From positions 19,780,301 through 19,844,300 of the forward strand of contig OU744453.1 of assembly GCA_916610825.1 (NCBI GenBank): a stretch of DNA of 64,000 bases. The letters run 5' to 3'. This DNA is from Haliclystus octoradiatus (Eukaryota > Cnidaria > Staurozoa > Stauromedusae > Haliclystidae). The notes under the pieces are model-generated. The model had not been told where the DNA came from, ran no database searches, and was given only the letters and a program-made list of their open reading frames with translations. This document shows, piece by piece, positions 46,901-64,000 of this stretch. How positions within the stretch are numbered: the first letter of the stretch is position 1; each line of letters begins with the position of its first letter. The translations under genes were made by a program, and so were the position numbers.

Positions 46901-49144
46901 TAAAGAAATCAGTGAGAAATTTACAGGATATTTCATCCCTAAACGAAACATAATACATGAACGGGCGATTTTTAACGATAGGAGACAAAACCAAGGGGAA
47001 TCCGTTGAAGAATATATTCGGTCATTACAAGAATTAGTTATTCATTGTTCGTATATCGACGCAGATGACCACGTGCGTGATCGTCTTGTTCTTGGTCTGA
47101 AAGACAAACAAGTCAAGCAAAATTACAGCTTACCAGTGGATTAACTTTGGCCAAAGCTATTGATATCTCAAGACAAACAGAGATGATTAAAATGCAAATT
47201 AAACAACAATCGCAAATGAATGAAGATGATGATAGCGTGTCGAGCGTGAATGAAGAGTTGAGTGTTCAAGAGTTGCGGTCAAACAAAGGTCGATATCAGA
47301 GGAATTGGTCGTCAACAGCAACACGAACAACGCGTCAAAATCAAGATTGCAGCCAATGTGGATATCAACACGAGCAAGATCGATGTCCTGCACAAGGAAA
47401 GAGTTGCAACAAATGTAAACGACCAGGAAATTTTGCGAAAATGCGTCGTTCAAAGAATATCAGGGAAATAGTAGAAGTTGAGACAGACGAGGATAGCAAT
47501 GATGAATTTTATTTGGATTCCATTACATACAACAAAGCCAATGCGGAACCATGGAATATAAACATGAAGATAAATATGAAAGATATAGAATTTAAATTGG
47601 ATACTGGTGCAGACGTTACAGTTATTACAGAGAGCACTTGGAAAAGTTTATATCCGAAACCTGAACTTGCAGCCGTAAGTAAACACCTGTCATCGCCTGG
47701 CGGGGCAGTTCGTTGTGTTGGTAAGTTTACAACTAAGTTATGTCACGGTTCAACGTTTGAGAACTGTGAGATATATGTAATCCGTGGAACGAAAAACAAT
47801 TTGTTAGGACGAAATGAACTCATTACATTTAATCTAATTAAACGCATTGACAATATTGAAAATAATATATTTGCACTTTTTGGTAAAATGATTACAACAC
47901 CAGTAAAAATCACCCTTAAGGATGGTGCTACTCCTTCTTGTGTGACAGCTCCACGTAGAGTACCGTTTCCTATTTTGCCTGAAGTTAAGAAAAAAGAACG
48001 TTTGAAAGAAAAACAACATAGAAATACAACACATAGTACAACAGGTGTTGCACCAGCTGTAGCGCTGATGGGACGAAATCTTCAGACGAAATTGCCAGTT
48101 CTACCATCGACTCTCATACCAAAATCACCAGTGGATAGACAGATGAGGAAAAATGATATTCAACAAAAAGAAAGGTACAAGAAAAATTATGACTCTCGAA
48201 ATGGAGCACGAGATTTACCGGTATTAAAAGTAAATGATTACGTACGTACTCGTATTGGGAAGGATAACAAATGGAGTGAAAAAGGGAAAGTTATTGCTGC
48301 TAATAAGTCAAGAAGATCATACTTAATTAAATTCAATGGAGCAATATACCGGAGGAATAGGCAACATCTAAAGTTAGTACCAAGTATTACTACTGATGAA
48401 GAAGATCATGATCTAGAAGTAGCCGATGATACTAACGATAATGATGTATTGCAAAATAATGGGAGAAATGGTGATACAAATGGTGATACAGCTACAAGAA
48501 AGAGTGGTAGAGTGGTTAGACCACCAAATAGATTTATTCCAGATTAATTAGAAAATAAATAACGTTAATTCTTAACAATCAAACAGTGATCTCACAGTTT
48601 TATCATAATCATAAATAATTACCAAGGACTTTAATAAGGAACTTTAATAATCAATAAATAGAATCTTACAGTTATTAATTATGTTTTAAGGGAAGGGAGA
48701 TGTTACGTACAGCTTAACTGTATGTAACCTGAGTAAGTGTAACCTGATATGAGCGTGACTGCTATTATCGAATATGTATGTAACCTATGTTTTAGTTTAT
48801 TCCCCTCGTGGCAACTGTACGAACATGTTGTATTGAAGTCTTAATTATATACTATCAATCTATCAGTTTGATTGTGACAGATGCCTGCTTAATTTAATAT
48901 CAGATACCAAATTAGAATTTTGAATGTGGTCACTGTAGGCAGGTTACTGTTGTATATAGATGTGGCTGCTTTAGCAGGTTTGACTTTTATAGTAATTGCC
49001 ATTTTCTTCTTCTTCAGGGAATCAAGCAAATCAGTTGCACCGTCTCCGTTTTGGCCGCAATCACTTTTAGACAAAATACGATTATGCATGGACAATGACA
49101 CTCCTGTTAGAGGATCAAGGTGTCATTTTCAATTGGTCAAATGA
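40911..49144 (+). CDS. EF-hand protein, possibly EFCAB12-like
   Basis: Exons 40911-41097, 41653-41858, 42101-42438, 43672-43855, 44684-44879, 45600-45798 and 49018-49144 join in frame to 478 codons plus stop. Exon 3 encodes two EF-hand loops: DKNKDWFLTRDE (residues 184-195) and DNDKNDMLDYQE (220-231). The second has acidic or amide residues at positions 1, 3, 5, 9 and 12 and should bind calcium; the first also looks competent. The rest is charged and low in cysteine, with a serine-rich stretch in exon 4 and a lysine-rich stretch in exon 5. The C-terminus contains PFWPQSLLDKIRLC. The overall plan (long N-terminal part, one EF-hand pair, a conserved FWP end) reminds me of EFCAB12, but I cannot confirm this and leave the symbol empty. 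It shares a promoter region with ANKRD16. Its last intron holds an LTR element, and introns 3-6 hold repeats of TTCATGAA. Confidence 0.8.
42478..42511. repeat. Outlying TTCATGAA unit
   Basis: CAGTTCATGAGAATCATGCA followed by CAGTTCATGAACTG: related to the array at 45109-45420. Further outliers occur around 43449-43510, 44124-44275 and 46205-46375. Confidence 0.6.
42612..42990 (-). mobile_element. tRNA-derived SINE, full-length, 9 bp target duplication
   Basis: The minus strand begins with GGATTAGCTCAGATGGCAGA (A-box) and GGTTCAAATCC (B-box), and its body and tail match the copy at 5722-6084 throughout. GTAATGTAG flanks it at 42603-42611 and 42991-42999. The tail ends in repeats of TTAC/TACT. 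It lies in intron 3 of the EF-hand gene. Confidence 0.88.
44520..44596. mobile_element. Chimeric MITE: family A left, family B right, TA duplication
   Basis: The left half CAGTCAAACCTGCTATCACA with CCTGTCTACAGTGGTCAA is family A. The right half AGAGGAGGAATATTAAGCAT with GTTTGGCTG is the family B right end. TA lies on both sides. The element is 77 bp and ends 87 bp before exon 5 of the EF-hand gene. Confidence 0.75.
45109..45420. repeat. Minisatellite built on TTCATGAA palindromes
   Basis: About six imperfect units of roughly 46-48 bp, typically GTTCATGAACAATTCATGAA plus AAGTTCATGAAAATTGGGCC and ATTTAC. Each unit has two or three copies of the palindrome TTCATGAA. It lies in intron 5 of the EF-hand gene, and diverged single units are scattered 2.6 kb before and about 1 kb after it. 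Confidence 0.85.
45799..46399. other. Intron 6 of the EF-hand gene before the LTR element
   Basis: Non-coding. The first 300 bp has no recognised repeat; from 46205 onward isolated TTCATGAA units occur. Confidence 0.5.
46400..46578 (+). repeat. 5' LTR
   Basis: 179 bp, TGTTACG...GTGACA. Almost identical to the right LTR; the visible difference is GTAGCCTG here against GTAACCTG there. Confidence 0.92.
46674..47144 (+). pseudogene. gag N-terminal part, ends at a frameshift
   Basis: 156 codons beginning MAQYQQPAKFSFKPADWEDW, the start of a retroelement gag of the type seen in Gypsy elements of the Mag/K02A2.6 group, with a capsid-like helical part (IYCMGGREASKIF, FNDRRQNQGESVEEYIRSLQ). It ends at a stop just after LPVD. 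The next frame continues the sense without a gap, so a single-base change in length near 47140 interrupts an originally longer gag. Confidence 0.8.
47147..48547 (+). pseudogene. gag C-terminus, protease and integrase C-terminus fused by deletion
   Basis: 466 codons. Residues about 60-105 hold a cysteine-rich knuckle region (CSQCGYQHEQDRCP, CNKCKRPGN) in which the second knuckle has lost its histidine and last cysteine. Around 150 is FKLDTGADVTVI, an aspartic-protease active site. Near 285, where the reverse transcriptase should begin (RRVPFPILPEVKK), the sequence switches to an integrase C-terminus (NTTHSTTGVAPAVALMGRNL, KVNDYVRTRIGKDNKW, YRRNRQHLKLV) and an acidic tail. The junction, near 48000, keeps the frame open. 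The polymerase domains are missing, so this is a non-autonomous derivative. Confidence 0.85.
48701..48879 (+). repeat. 3' LTR
   Basis: 179 bp, directly preceded by the polypurine tract ending at 48700. Confidence 0.92.
48927..48986. mobile_element. Family A MITE remnant beside a splice acceptor
   Basis: GTGGTCACTGTAGGCAGGTT and GGCTGCTTTAGCAGGTTTGA match the right half of family A. It ends 31 bp before the last exon of the EF-hand gene; between them is only the polypyrimidine tract. Confidence 0.6.
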
Positions 49145-49326
49145 TTGACATCTCATCACTTGATTACTAACACAATTCACTAATGTAATTAATTGTAGAT
49201 TTTAATATTTATTTTTTTGAAGAAATTACTTTTATAGAATATATCTATTATGTTATAAATTACGTAAAGTGGTATGATAATACCCATACGGAATTATCCT
49301 GATCTATCAAAACATATCTATTTGTA

Positions 49327-49332
49327 AATAAA
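49327..49332 (+). terminator. Polyadenylation signal of the EF-hand gene
   Basis: AATAAA 183 bp after the stop codon. Confidence 0.5.
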
Positions 49333-49734
49333 AATTTTAAATTTTGTAATTATCTCTTACACCATTGTCAAATTAGTATTAGCATTGGAACCGTTGTGGA
49401 GTGTTGTATTTTCTGAGCCCAGTAAGGACATTTTATAAGAAAATGCCCCTAAAATCTAGCTTGCCCCCTGTTTTAATTGGTGTACCCTAAACTAATTAAC
49501 TAATTAAACTAAACATGTGAGAGATCCATGCTGACAGCCATATGCCATCAAAAGTATTTGAGGAGAGAGTTCGTTAATCTGAGTAATATAATCATTATAC
49601 TAGGAGTGAGATCGTCAAATAAGTCCCTACTAGATATCGGTACCCCAAATTTAATCCGAATCCACCCGATATCGTTGGGCAGGTTGGGCCCGAGTCTTGT
49701 CCCAGTTTCTTTCCTTCACCGTCCTACTTTCAAC

Positions 49735-56797
<7,063 letters not shown>

Positions 56798-56915
56798 TTG
56801 TAAAACACCTTGAATTGTTTCCAACCATAGTTCATGTTACACCTTGCTTTAAATTCATTATCTGTATTGATTGATATTGTACAAGAAATTAAAAAGAACG
56901 ATCAAAATGTTACAT

Positions 56916-56921
56916 AATAAA
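56916..56921 (+). terminator. Polyadenylation signal of ATP5F1C
   Basis: AATAAA 119 bp after the stop codon, in the 377 bp between this gene and the convergent PTTG1IP-like gene. Confidence 0.6.
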
Positions 56922-57174
56922 TTGTTTTTATTGTTATACTTTCTCCAATTGTTTGGCTACCATGTTTGTAATCGAAATTTACACTCCAATGATTTCATAA
57001 TGTTTTTATTAAATATACAATGCGCTCGTTTCGTTATCACAATAAGTAGGGTCAAACTACATGCATTAAAGATCTAATTAACTGAGGATATTTATATATA
57101 TTTCTCATCAAAACCACCTGCTAAGTCACATGCTCTAACATTTTAACCTATATTAACAAAAAGTGTGAAAATCA

Positions 57175-57702
57175 TCACTCCATGTCATGCATTTTCTGAT
57201 ATTTATCTTGACCGTAGAGTCCATATTTTTTACGAATTCTTTCTCGTTCAGCATCTCGTTGTGAACTTTTAGCAGCCTGTACTTCACGTCTCATTCTTTT
57301 ATCCTGATCTTTCCTATTATCTTCAAGGCGGTATTTGTCTTGTTTTTTCCAACGTGGTGTTCTACAGCAACAACAATAAACACAACATCCAAGTGCCACT
57401 ATAATAACAACAGCTAAACACGGCATAATTATAATTAACCAAAAACCAGCTACAGTACATTGTTTAAAGAACCAATCTTGCTTTGGACAGTGTTTTGGAA
57501 TGATAGCTCCTTTTGGGAATGTCAGACATTTCTTGGTTGGACCACACCAAAAACAAGATGAGCTTGAAGTACATTGATAACAAGTACCGTTCAAAGCAGC
57601 GCAATTCACTGCAGCTTCGCATGAGTTAAATTCACAAAGTAGGACGACGAATAAAGCAGCCAAAACATACCAAGCGTACTTCAAAAATCCTTCATAGCCC
57701 AT
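57175..57702 (-). CDS. PTTG1IP: PTTG1IP-like (pituitary tumour-transforming 1 interacting protein), intronless
   Basis: One uninterrupted frame of 175 codons plus stop, close to the 180 residues of the human protein. It starts with a signal peptide (hydrophobic residues about 10-24), then a cysteine-rich PSI-type domain with NCAALNGTCYQCTSSSSCFW and CGPTKKCLTF (about 33-63). A transmembrane helix (about 85-108) is followed at once by a cysteine run CCVYCCCCR. The cytoplasmic tail is highly charged and helical (EVQAAKSSQRDAERERIRKK) and ends KKYGLYGQ...KMHDME. The human protein is a glycoprotein that binds securin (PTTG1) and helps bring it to the nucleus; that role is not demonstrated outside vertebrates, to my knowledge. 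The vertebrate gene has several exons, whereas here there are none. The ATG at 57702 is the first in the frame and directly precedes the signal peptide. Confidence 0.88.
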   Translation of the reverse strand: MGYEGFLKYAWYVLAALFVVLLCEFNSCEAAVNCAALNGTCYQCTSSSSCFWCGPTKKCLTFPKGAIIPKHCPKQDWFFKQCTVAGFWLIIIMPCLAVVIIVALGCCVYCCCCRTPRWKKQDKYRLEDNRKDQDKRMRREVQAAKSSQRDAERERIRKKYGLYGQDKYQKMHDME

Positions 57703-58906
57703 GATATCAAAAAGCTCGACTTAGCTCGAAAGCAAGCCGATTTTCAAGCTACAGCTTGCGTATTTCGATGATTTGAACAGATAAGCGATAAGCTCAATTT
57801 CGTACGCAACTAAACAGCAAGGAACAAAGAACTCTGGCGTGTTATCAGTCTCATTTGAGATATCCCATTGTGTCATTGAAATTAGGGGTCGGAAATGATT
57901 TGCAGCGACTTTTACGATGTCGTTAACGTCTTAGAAAATGCAATGACGAATGAAGACGAAACGGATAGCTAATTAACTTTGACCAATTTTGTATCAAAAA
58001 GTTACGCTAAACGTCTATTGTGCTTTAGGTGATTAAATGGCTTTAAAATACTATGAATTTGAAATTTGAAACTACTACTACATTTGTATTCATTTTTAAT
58101 AAGTCATAGTCATTAAAAAACCATATTCTATCACTACTTTTATCTATGTTTTGCTCCCATCAATTTTAGCCAAGAGAATTTTTGACTTGATTGAGATGGG
58201 ACGATTTGATCAGGAAACGTGTTTGGAATTCGTTGTGATTGCTCAGAGCAAATAAATTTATACAGTTTGACGTATGGACAAATAAGAACGTAGATATATT
58301 AGCACGTTTATTGTTCCCACAAAATCCACTTGTTTTCATCTTGCATAGTACGTTGTTCGAGTTGGAAGGTTTTGAAAAGAAATATTGGATGATAGAAATG
58401 ATACACAAATTAATATTGTCTTCTTGTGAACAATGTGAATTTATGATAAAATACAACTGAAAATTAACGGACTTGTGCTTACTAAAAAAAGAATTAGGAG
58501 ATGAAATAAGAAATCAATGACAAATGATAGTGAAAAATCCGATTTATCTTTTAAGCGGAAATCATATTGTATGGATTTTTAATTCATTTGACAAAATTTG
58601 CTGTTTGTTTTTAGTACGCATGCGTGTTGTATTGATTCTGTTTTACTGTTTGCTGTTGTTGTTGCCTAGTTAAAGCATTCTCAGAAATATTTTGAAAGAG
58701 GGAACCAAATTGTGAACATATAATTGTAAATACTCAATTATTAATATGATTAAATCGTTATTTTGGTTGGTTGATAGCTACTGTGCTTATGGATCTAATA
58801 ATTGATGTATCAATGGACATCTTTTGCGAATATCGGACAGAGAAAGTTGACAGTGTGGAAGTTGTCCAATTAAAGGTTTATGACTGTTTCAAATAACAAA
58901 TTTGAA
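57703..58906. other. Space between divergent PTTG1IP-like and Ig-domain genes
   Basis: About 1.2 kb holding both promoters. AT-rich, with no recognised repeat. Open frames on both strands at 58166-58460 overlap each other and have no recognisable domain; I do not call them genes. Confidence 0.45.
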
Positions 58907-61900
58907 ATGATTATCCAACTGATGTCTCCCGAAATGTCACATAATTTATTATTTTATCTATTGGTTTTTATTCCTTATTGCTGTCAGACAGGTAAGTTTA
59001 ATTCTACAGTCTTAAATTTGATATTTTAATATATAACGGTTTCCATTCCAGTCCCTACTACTTTTCAAACTGATTTGTTTGCCATATTATTTGCCGACTA
59101 TTCAGCGATATAATTAATAGAGAATCCATCTGATTATTACATTCATCAATAATATATACATATATACTCCATATCTTTTATTCTGAAATTGTATTAAATC
59201 TGTTTTAAACTGAGATTTAAATGTCGTGCTCTCAAAGTTATATGACGCTTCGAAATGCTTTGACATATTTTCCAAAATTCAAAACTAGAATTACGTGACA
59301 TTTAATTCATTATTTTGTCGATCTTCATTAATTATTTTTGACGGTAGTATTACAGTGTCCATGCCGCTAGAACTGAAGGTAATAAGAAGGGAAGTAGCAT
59401 TATTGGCATAAACGGCCATCACCTAAACTAATCCATGCCTATGGGATATGTTCAAATATTGCATCAATTTGTAAACAATTACTTCACGCTCTCTCTGATA
59501 CACTAATCTTGTCTCCGTTTGCTTTAACACACAGGTCTACAATTGAGTAATCACACATTATAATTTTCAGACTTTTTTTGAACTTTTAATTCTCATCTCT
59601 GATTAATATATGTGTGCACCTTGTAGATGTAAATCTACATACCAACTATGTACATACACCTTGTAAATCTATATACCAACTATAAACCTTACCTTTTATA
59701 CTTATCGTGTACACATGTACACAAAGATATTATATTTGTTTCAATCAGTCCTGTGAAAAAAAGCTCCTGTAGCTTATCAGGTTCTGAATAAATGATGATG
59801 ATGATGATGATGATGATGATAGCATTTGATCATTTTGAACCAATAGCTAGGGTGTCTACCTTGAGGACTGTCAGCCTAACTCAGTAGTAGTAGTAATATA
59901 GACAGTCACATTATAGGAATGTGCCGTCCCTCTTACGCCTTACATATTTGCTACACAAAGAACGCCACAAATCACGGTCAGACATAACTGACAAAGAAAC
60001 TTGTAAATAACACAATTCACAATACAAAGCATGAAAATATACTACTCCCCCATAGCCCCGTCAATGCATCTCCTTCGGTTGCCAGTGAAGGATGTCATGC
60101 AGCGGTTGAGGGGCATACGTCTTTGATCTTTCGATGTGACCTAAAAAAGACATCTGACGTTGGTGAGTAATAGCAGAGGCAGAAGGGGAAAGTTTTCTAT
60201 GTTTAGCAGTAGACAGTAAGTTGGGCCAATGTATTCCTAAAGTATGCTGAAGCATGGCGTCATAAGCTGAGTCAAGTCGGGTCAATAGTGAGGTTGATAG
60301 GACCCACGTTTCAGATTCATATAATAGAACAGGTTCTATCGTCAGCCTATCAATAGTCTAATGTTACTCAAGTGATGAGCTCACCCTAAATACCTGCCCC
60401 CAGAGACATCCCTTGAGATGTACCGAATGAAAGGTGAATGTGGCTGTCGTTGTTTATCTATGACAGAAATTCTCAATATTTGAAAGTTTACATCGTGTAG
60501 ATCCAGTAGACCTACTTTCACCAGAAATGAAATAATTCATAAATCAAATGGATAATAATGATTTTAACGCAGTTATATAAAGTTTGAACTTAAAACCCCC
60601 AGGTGGGCAAACAACAAAAACTTTCACGTTGAAGTAACTCTCTTTTATTATATGTTTACGATTTAGCATTTTCAGTGACGTTACAATTTGTGTGCGACAT
60701 CCAAATTTCTGCAAATTGTAAGGCCCCCTAACATTCAAAATCATGGCTGTAAGGGTCAATTGCCTCTTCTACTGAAGATCACGAAAGCAAAATAATGAAA
60801 TGTTTAGCCAGGCAAATAGATCTATTATTTATTAGCTGCTAAAGTAGAACAACGTTTATTCTTACTTCATTTAGTGCTCTGTAATGTCATTAGCCTACAG
60901 CTTCAATTTCATAGTAGGCCTATCAAACACGCTGCAATATCTAAAAAAAACTGTATGTTTGAGACCATATAAATTAAAAGTGAATTTTCATTACAAAGCC
61001 ATATATAAAATAATAAGTAAGAGTCAGTGTTGTTCTACCTTGAAAGCTAAATATTTTGGCCCTAACCATGCTAAAGATTTGATTTTCATTTTGATTATTA
61101 TTTGATTTTAAGAGGCGATTGACCCTTTGCAGCATTGATTTCGAACAAACGGTCTATAGTGGGGGTATGTTGAAAACAAAAAATCCTCCATGTGCTAGAT
61201 CGTAAATTGGCAGAGATGGATAGCTTAGACAATATACTGGGGCTGAAATAAGGAGATTGCACAGAAAGTGCTATCCCTCTAGGGGGGTCGGAGGCATGCT
61301 CCCCATAAAATTTTTGACTTTTTCATCATCAATTTGTCTGCCAACTGAACAGGAAAACACGTAGATGATGTTTAAAGTATTATGTTATCAAATAATTATT
61401 TGTTGCCTACCCAATGTGGCCACGATGTTATGGCAGGGATTTTTATATTCAAGGAAAAACAAATCAGGATTCCTATGGATTGGCATCAGGAGAGGCATCC
61501 AGTAAAAATATTTACAAATTATTTACAAGTTTGTAGAGAGATGCTCAAAACAAAATTAAAATAATAATAAAAATAATTTTTTCGAACTGAATAGTTATCA
61601 CATTTTGTGATCATATAGAGTAACTCCCCATTTTCAATAGAGTTGCATGAACTTATATTTGTTCCTTGATCTTATTTCAGCTTCTTTTACGTTAACGCAA
61701 GTTGAATATATCACTCCAAAACAAATGGAGATCCATTGCAGTATGGGTAATTCATCAGTTGCTATGGCAATTAAGTTATTACATAATAATGTTACTGTGG
61801 CTCATGCCGATTTATACCCTAATGGGACGCTCTTACACGATCATGATATCGAAACGTTCGGTATTATTGGATCGCAGACATCATTGGTATTTACAAAGGT

Positions 61901-63675
61901 ATGTCTTGATTGCATCACTCGTTGTTCAATTTCTCAGCTGATGCAGTATCTTGAAACAGGATTTGAATAATTGACCTCATGTTTGTAAGGTGTATGAATA
62001 TGTAAGGTTATTGATCAGTTGCAAGGTGATGATGACTGTGGTCCACATTATGCCGATGTTCATTGATTCTGAGATCAATAACAGTTTTAGTCAATGATTA
62101 ACTGCTCACTTTTAAAACATATCTATAGTCATAACATGAATTTTAATGTACCGGTATTCTAATGCATCAAAATGTAATTCTAATTTCACCTATTATTTGC
62201 GTGTTTACGCCATAACAGTAAAAAAGCACGGAGCAGTCAAGACAGCTTAAGAATTGACTTCTGTTTGACCAATCAAGTTGCTCGATTTTTGTATTGACCT
62301 GTCGATGACTAAATTGTATTACTACTTACTTCCATTTTGAACTGTGAAAGTATTTTGTTTTACTTTACATTGTACCATTTATGAAAAAAAATAGAAAATA
62401 TCTAACCAAACAGATGTTAATCCAGATTGGATTGTGGATATCATTATGGCCTCCATAAGTGTGTTTTCCCTGTGATATAACCTAGTATTATATATCTGTT
62501 ATATTTTTCAAATAGGTATCAAGTCTGGATGATAGTGGTATTTATGAATGTCAAGTGGAACAGAATAGTGTTACTGCAACTAACGAGATGTATAACATTT
62601 CTGTCAAAGGTAAGATAGCTTCAACGGTCAAACCATGAATCAAATTAAGATTCAAACCTGTTGAATAAAAATATTCAACGGGCTTGTAAAACACAAAAAA
62701 TTCAATTTGTAGTAACTTCTTCAAATAGTTGGAGGATGTTATTCATAATTGTATTATAACAAAAAGGATTCAATCAATCTGATTGGTTTAGAGTTTGGCA
62801 CCAAATCACCTAGCAAAACTATGTTCGAAAACACAATCAAACTTGCAATTCGACCTTGATCTCAAAAATGAGAACTTTCAGTTTGATCAGAAGTTTCCAA
62901 AAACCTTTTATGAGCAAGAAAGTCATGTAGATGCTTGCAAAATTCGTGCTATTGATATTTGGCACACTTGAGTCACTTCATAGAAAATTCCAAGACGAAA
63001 ATTAACTCGCCGAGGCGACTCATAATTTTCTGATGCCTTCTCGTTTTCTCCTTGCGTGTCTCTTGTGCGCCAAATATCAATAGCTCATAGGAAACTGTGC
63101 GCCAATTGCATACTGTAATATGAAACTTAGTAATGTAGGCTGTATCTATAGCGTACTATTCATGAGCATGCAACTTCAAAGTTATGTTGGACATTTCACA
63201 TTCCTTGTTGAAATTCGTAAGGAGGAACTGTGTTTTTCCTTCTCATTCTGTAATCTTGATCAAAAAATATTTTGATTAATTTAATTTTAAACTCAATACT
63301 TTGTTTATTTCCTTCCAATCTTTCCCAGCCATCCTCGAACCAAACTTGTAGGATTTCAATAATATATTATTCTTAAATTTAATTTTCGTATACATTATCA
63401 AGGTTTATGTTGAATTTCAGGCCGTCCAACAATCAAATTAAATGCAACATCTCCTATCAAAGTTTTTATTGGTGATGATCTGTCAATCAAGTGTGTTACC
63501 AAGGGTAACCCAGAGCCATTTGTTTATTGGTCAAGCTCAACAAGCATGAATAGTGTTGCTGGTAACCCTACGTTATCAATTTCAAATATTGCATTGGATG
63601 GCGCTGGTATTTACAAATGTTTGGCTAAAAATATTTATGGCAACACCACTGCCCAGTTACAAATTAGCGTCATAG
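58907..63675 (+). CDS. Immunoglobulin-domain protein, 5' part (continues beyond the window)
   Basis: Exons 58907-58991, 61681-61898, 62516-62609 and 63421-63675 join in frame; the last has a donor (GTGAG) and no stop. Exon 1 gives a signal peptide (LLFYLLVFIPYCCQ) after two possible start codons, 58907 and 58934; the second, MSHNLLFYLL, looks more like a normal leader. Exons 2 and 3 form one V/I-like Ig domain (IHCSMG ... DDSGIYECQV) in which the usual core tryptophan is not evident. Exon 4 is a complete I-set domain: IKCVTKGNPEPFVYWS with DGAGIYKCLAKNIYG. It is a symmetrical phase 1-1 exon, as usual for tandem Ig repeats. Several N-x-S/T sites are present. It is a cell-surface or secreted adhesion/receptor type, but without the rest no orthologue can be named. 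Confidence 0.8.
59745..59820 (+). mobile_element. 3' tail of a retroposon ending in (ATG)n
   Basis: CAGTCCTGTGAAAAAAAGCT, then GGTTCTGAATAAATGATGAT continuing as ATG repeats; the same tail is at 3576-3657 (-). It lies in intron 1 of the Ig-domain gene. Confidence 0.5.
60061..60365 (-). pseudogene. LINE ORF2 fragment of a second clade
   Basis: The minus strand gives LLYESETWVL, then LTRLDSAYDAMLQHTLGIHW and RQMSFLGHIERSKTYAPQPL. This is the pattern 'Y-G-x-E-T-W ... R-x-x-x-x-Y-x-x-M-L-x-x-x-L-x-I-x-W ... R-x-x-x-x-G-H' of the region after the reverse transcriptase in another non-LTR group. It differs from the CR1-type pieces elsewhere in the window. The sequence on its 3' side (59930-60010) is repeated at 10340-10450. 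It lies in intron 1 of the Ig gene, antisense. Confidence 0.65.
60366..61680. other. Rest of intron 1 of the Ig-domain gene
   Basis: AT-rich; a block near 61140-61310 (ctaggggggtcggaggcatg) resembles the interior of hAT-type MITEs but lacks ends. Nothing else is recognised. Confidence 0.4.
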
Positions 63676-64000
63676 GTGAGTTGAATGGTTTAGACTAAAG
63701 GTGTGCAAATTTAATTTGAACTCAATCAGATCAGATTTCGGATCCGATTCAGATGACTCTCAGCTTTTGGATCGAGCAGGCTGATATAGTTCTGTTGGAT
63801 TAAATCGGATTTTAAAAATATTTTTCCATTGTTTTTACAGTTTTCCAATACAGTATTCATCATAGATTCAATCAGATTTTAGTTGTTTCTGATGATGATG
63901 ATGATGTTGTGCCAATATAAGTAATAATTCTCTATTATTTTAACAGTCAAATACTCAAAATGCTACATTCCAAATTGTTAAGAAGGCTACAAAAATTGTT
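63676..64000. other. Intron following Ig domain 2, to window end
   Basis: It contains CTAAAGGTGTGCAAA at 63700 and phrases such as GGATTAAATCGGATTTTAAA that recur loosely near 53665-53760 and 28320-28420, probably one more degraded DNA-element family. A (GAT)n run lies at 63891-63905. Confidence 0.4.

Larger units (their letters stand above)
46400..48879 (+). mobile_element. Internally deleted Gypsy-type LTR retrotransposon
   Basis: It is bounded by 179 bp LTRs (46400-46578 and 48701-48879) that begin TG, end CA and differ at one position by eye. Directly after the left LTR is TGGTGTCAG, which can pair with the 3' end of a leucine tRNA as primer-binding site. A purine tract (AAGGGAAGGGAGA) precedes the right LTR. 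The flanks GATAC and GATGC could be a 5 bp duplication with one change. The coding part keeps gag, protease and the integrase C-terminus but lacks reverse transcriptase, RNase H and the integrase core. It therefore cannot move by itself. It lies in sense orientation in the last intron of the EF-hand gene. Confidence 0.9.

Noticed and set aside
58166-58460. Mutually antisense frames of 96 and 73 codons
   Set aside because: Low complexity, no recognisable domain, between two divergent genes; treated as promoter-side DNA.

Overview
The window is nuclear DNA of an animal. Six protein-coding genes have introns with GT-AG borders that keep frame across every junction I joined by hand, and the spaces between exons are full of decayed transposons. 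The DNA is strongly AT-rich. Orthologues of vertebrate genes (SLC35C1, ANKRD16, ATP5F1C, PTTG1IP) together with many copies of the octamer TAGGCCTA suggest a marine invertebrate deuterostome, perhaps an echinoderm or hemichordate. The lineage call is an inference with low confidence.

Layout. 1-5.0 kb: no gene; a LINE scrap, a TA-flanked MITE, a retroposon tail, a roughly 420 bp (ATT)n array and a foldback element with two large hairpins. 5.07-16.39 kb (+): a four-exon DUF229 / sulfatase-superfamily membrane protein whose introns hold a SINE nested in a hAT-like element, a terminal-inverted-repeat element and a 5'-truncated CR1/L2-type LINE. 16.4-25 kb: no gene; remains of a BEL/Pao element, LINE 3' ends and hAT-like pieces. 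25.02-31.83 kb (+): SLC35C1, the GDP-fucose transporter, five exons. 32.94-40.79 kb (-): ANKRD16, eight exons, tail-to-tail with SLC35C1. 40.91-49.14 kb (+): an EF-hand protein (EFCAB12-like?), seven exons, starting 120 bp from ANKRD16 in head-to-head arrangement; its last intron carries a young, internally deleted Gypsy-type LTR element. 49.74-56.80 kb (+): ATP5F1C, gamma subunit of mitochondrial ATP synthase, eight exons. 57.18-57.70 kb (-): PTTG1IP-like, intronless. 58.91 kb to the window end (+): the 5' part of an immunoglobulin-domain protein.

The genes do not form a pathway. Their products act in Golgi fucosylation, tRNA-synthetase quality control or ankyrin scaffolding, mitochondrial ATP synthesis and membrane or extracellular roles. 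The connecting theme is the mobile DNA. It includes two related pogo/Tigger-like MITE families, one of which is unusually often just upstream of 3' splice sites; a tRNA-derived SINE with target-site duplications; a Mutator-like element with a 10 bp duplication; hAT MITEs; and a recurrent short RNA-hairpin motif resembling the hammerhead-like termini of Penelope retroelements. All exon coordinates, target-site duplications and phases were read by eye and are not supported by alignment or transcript data.
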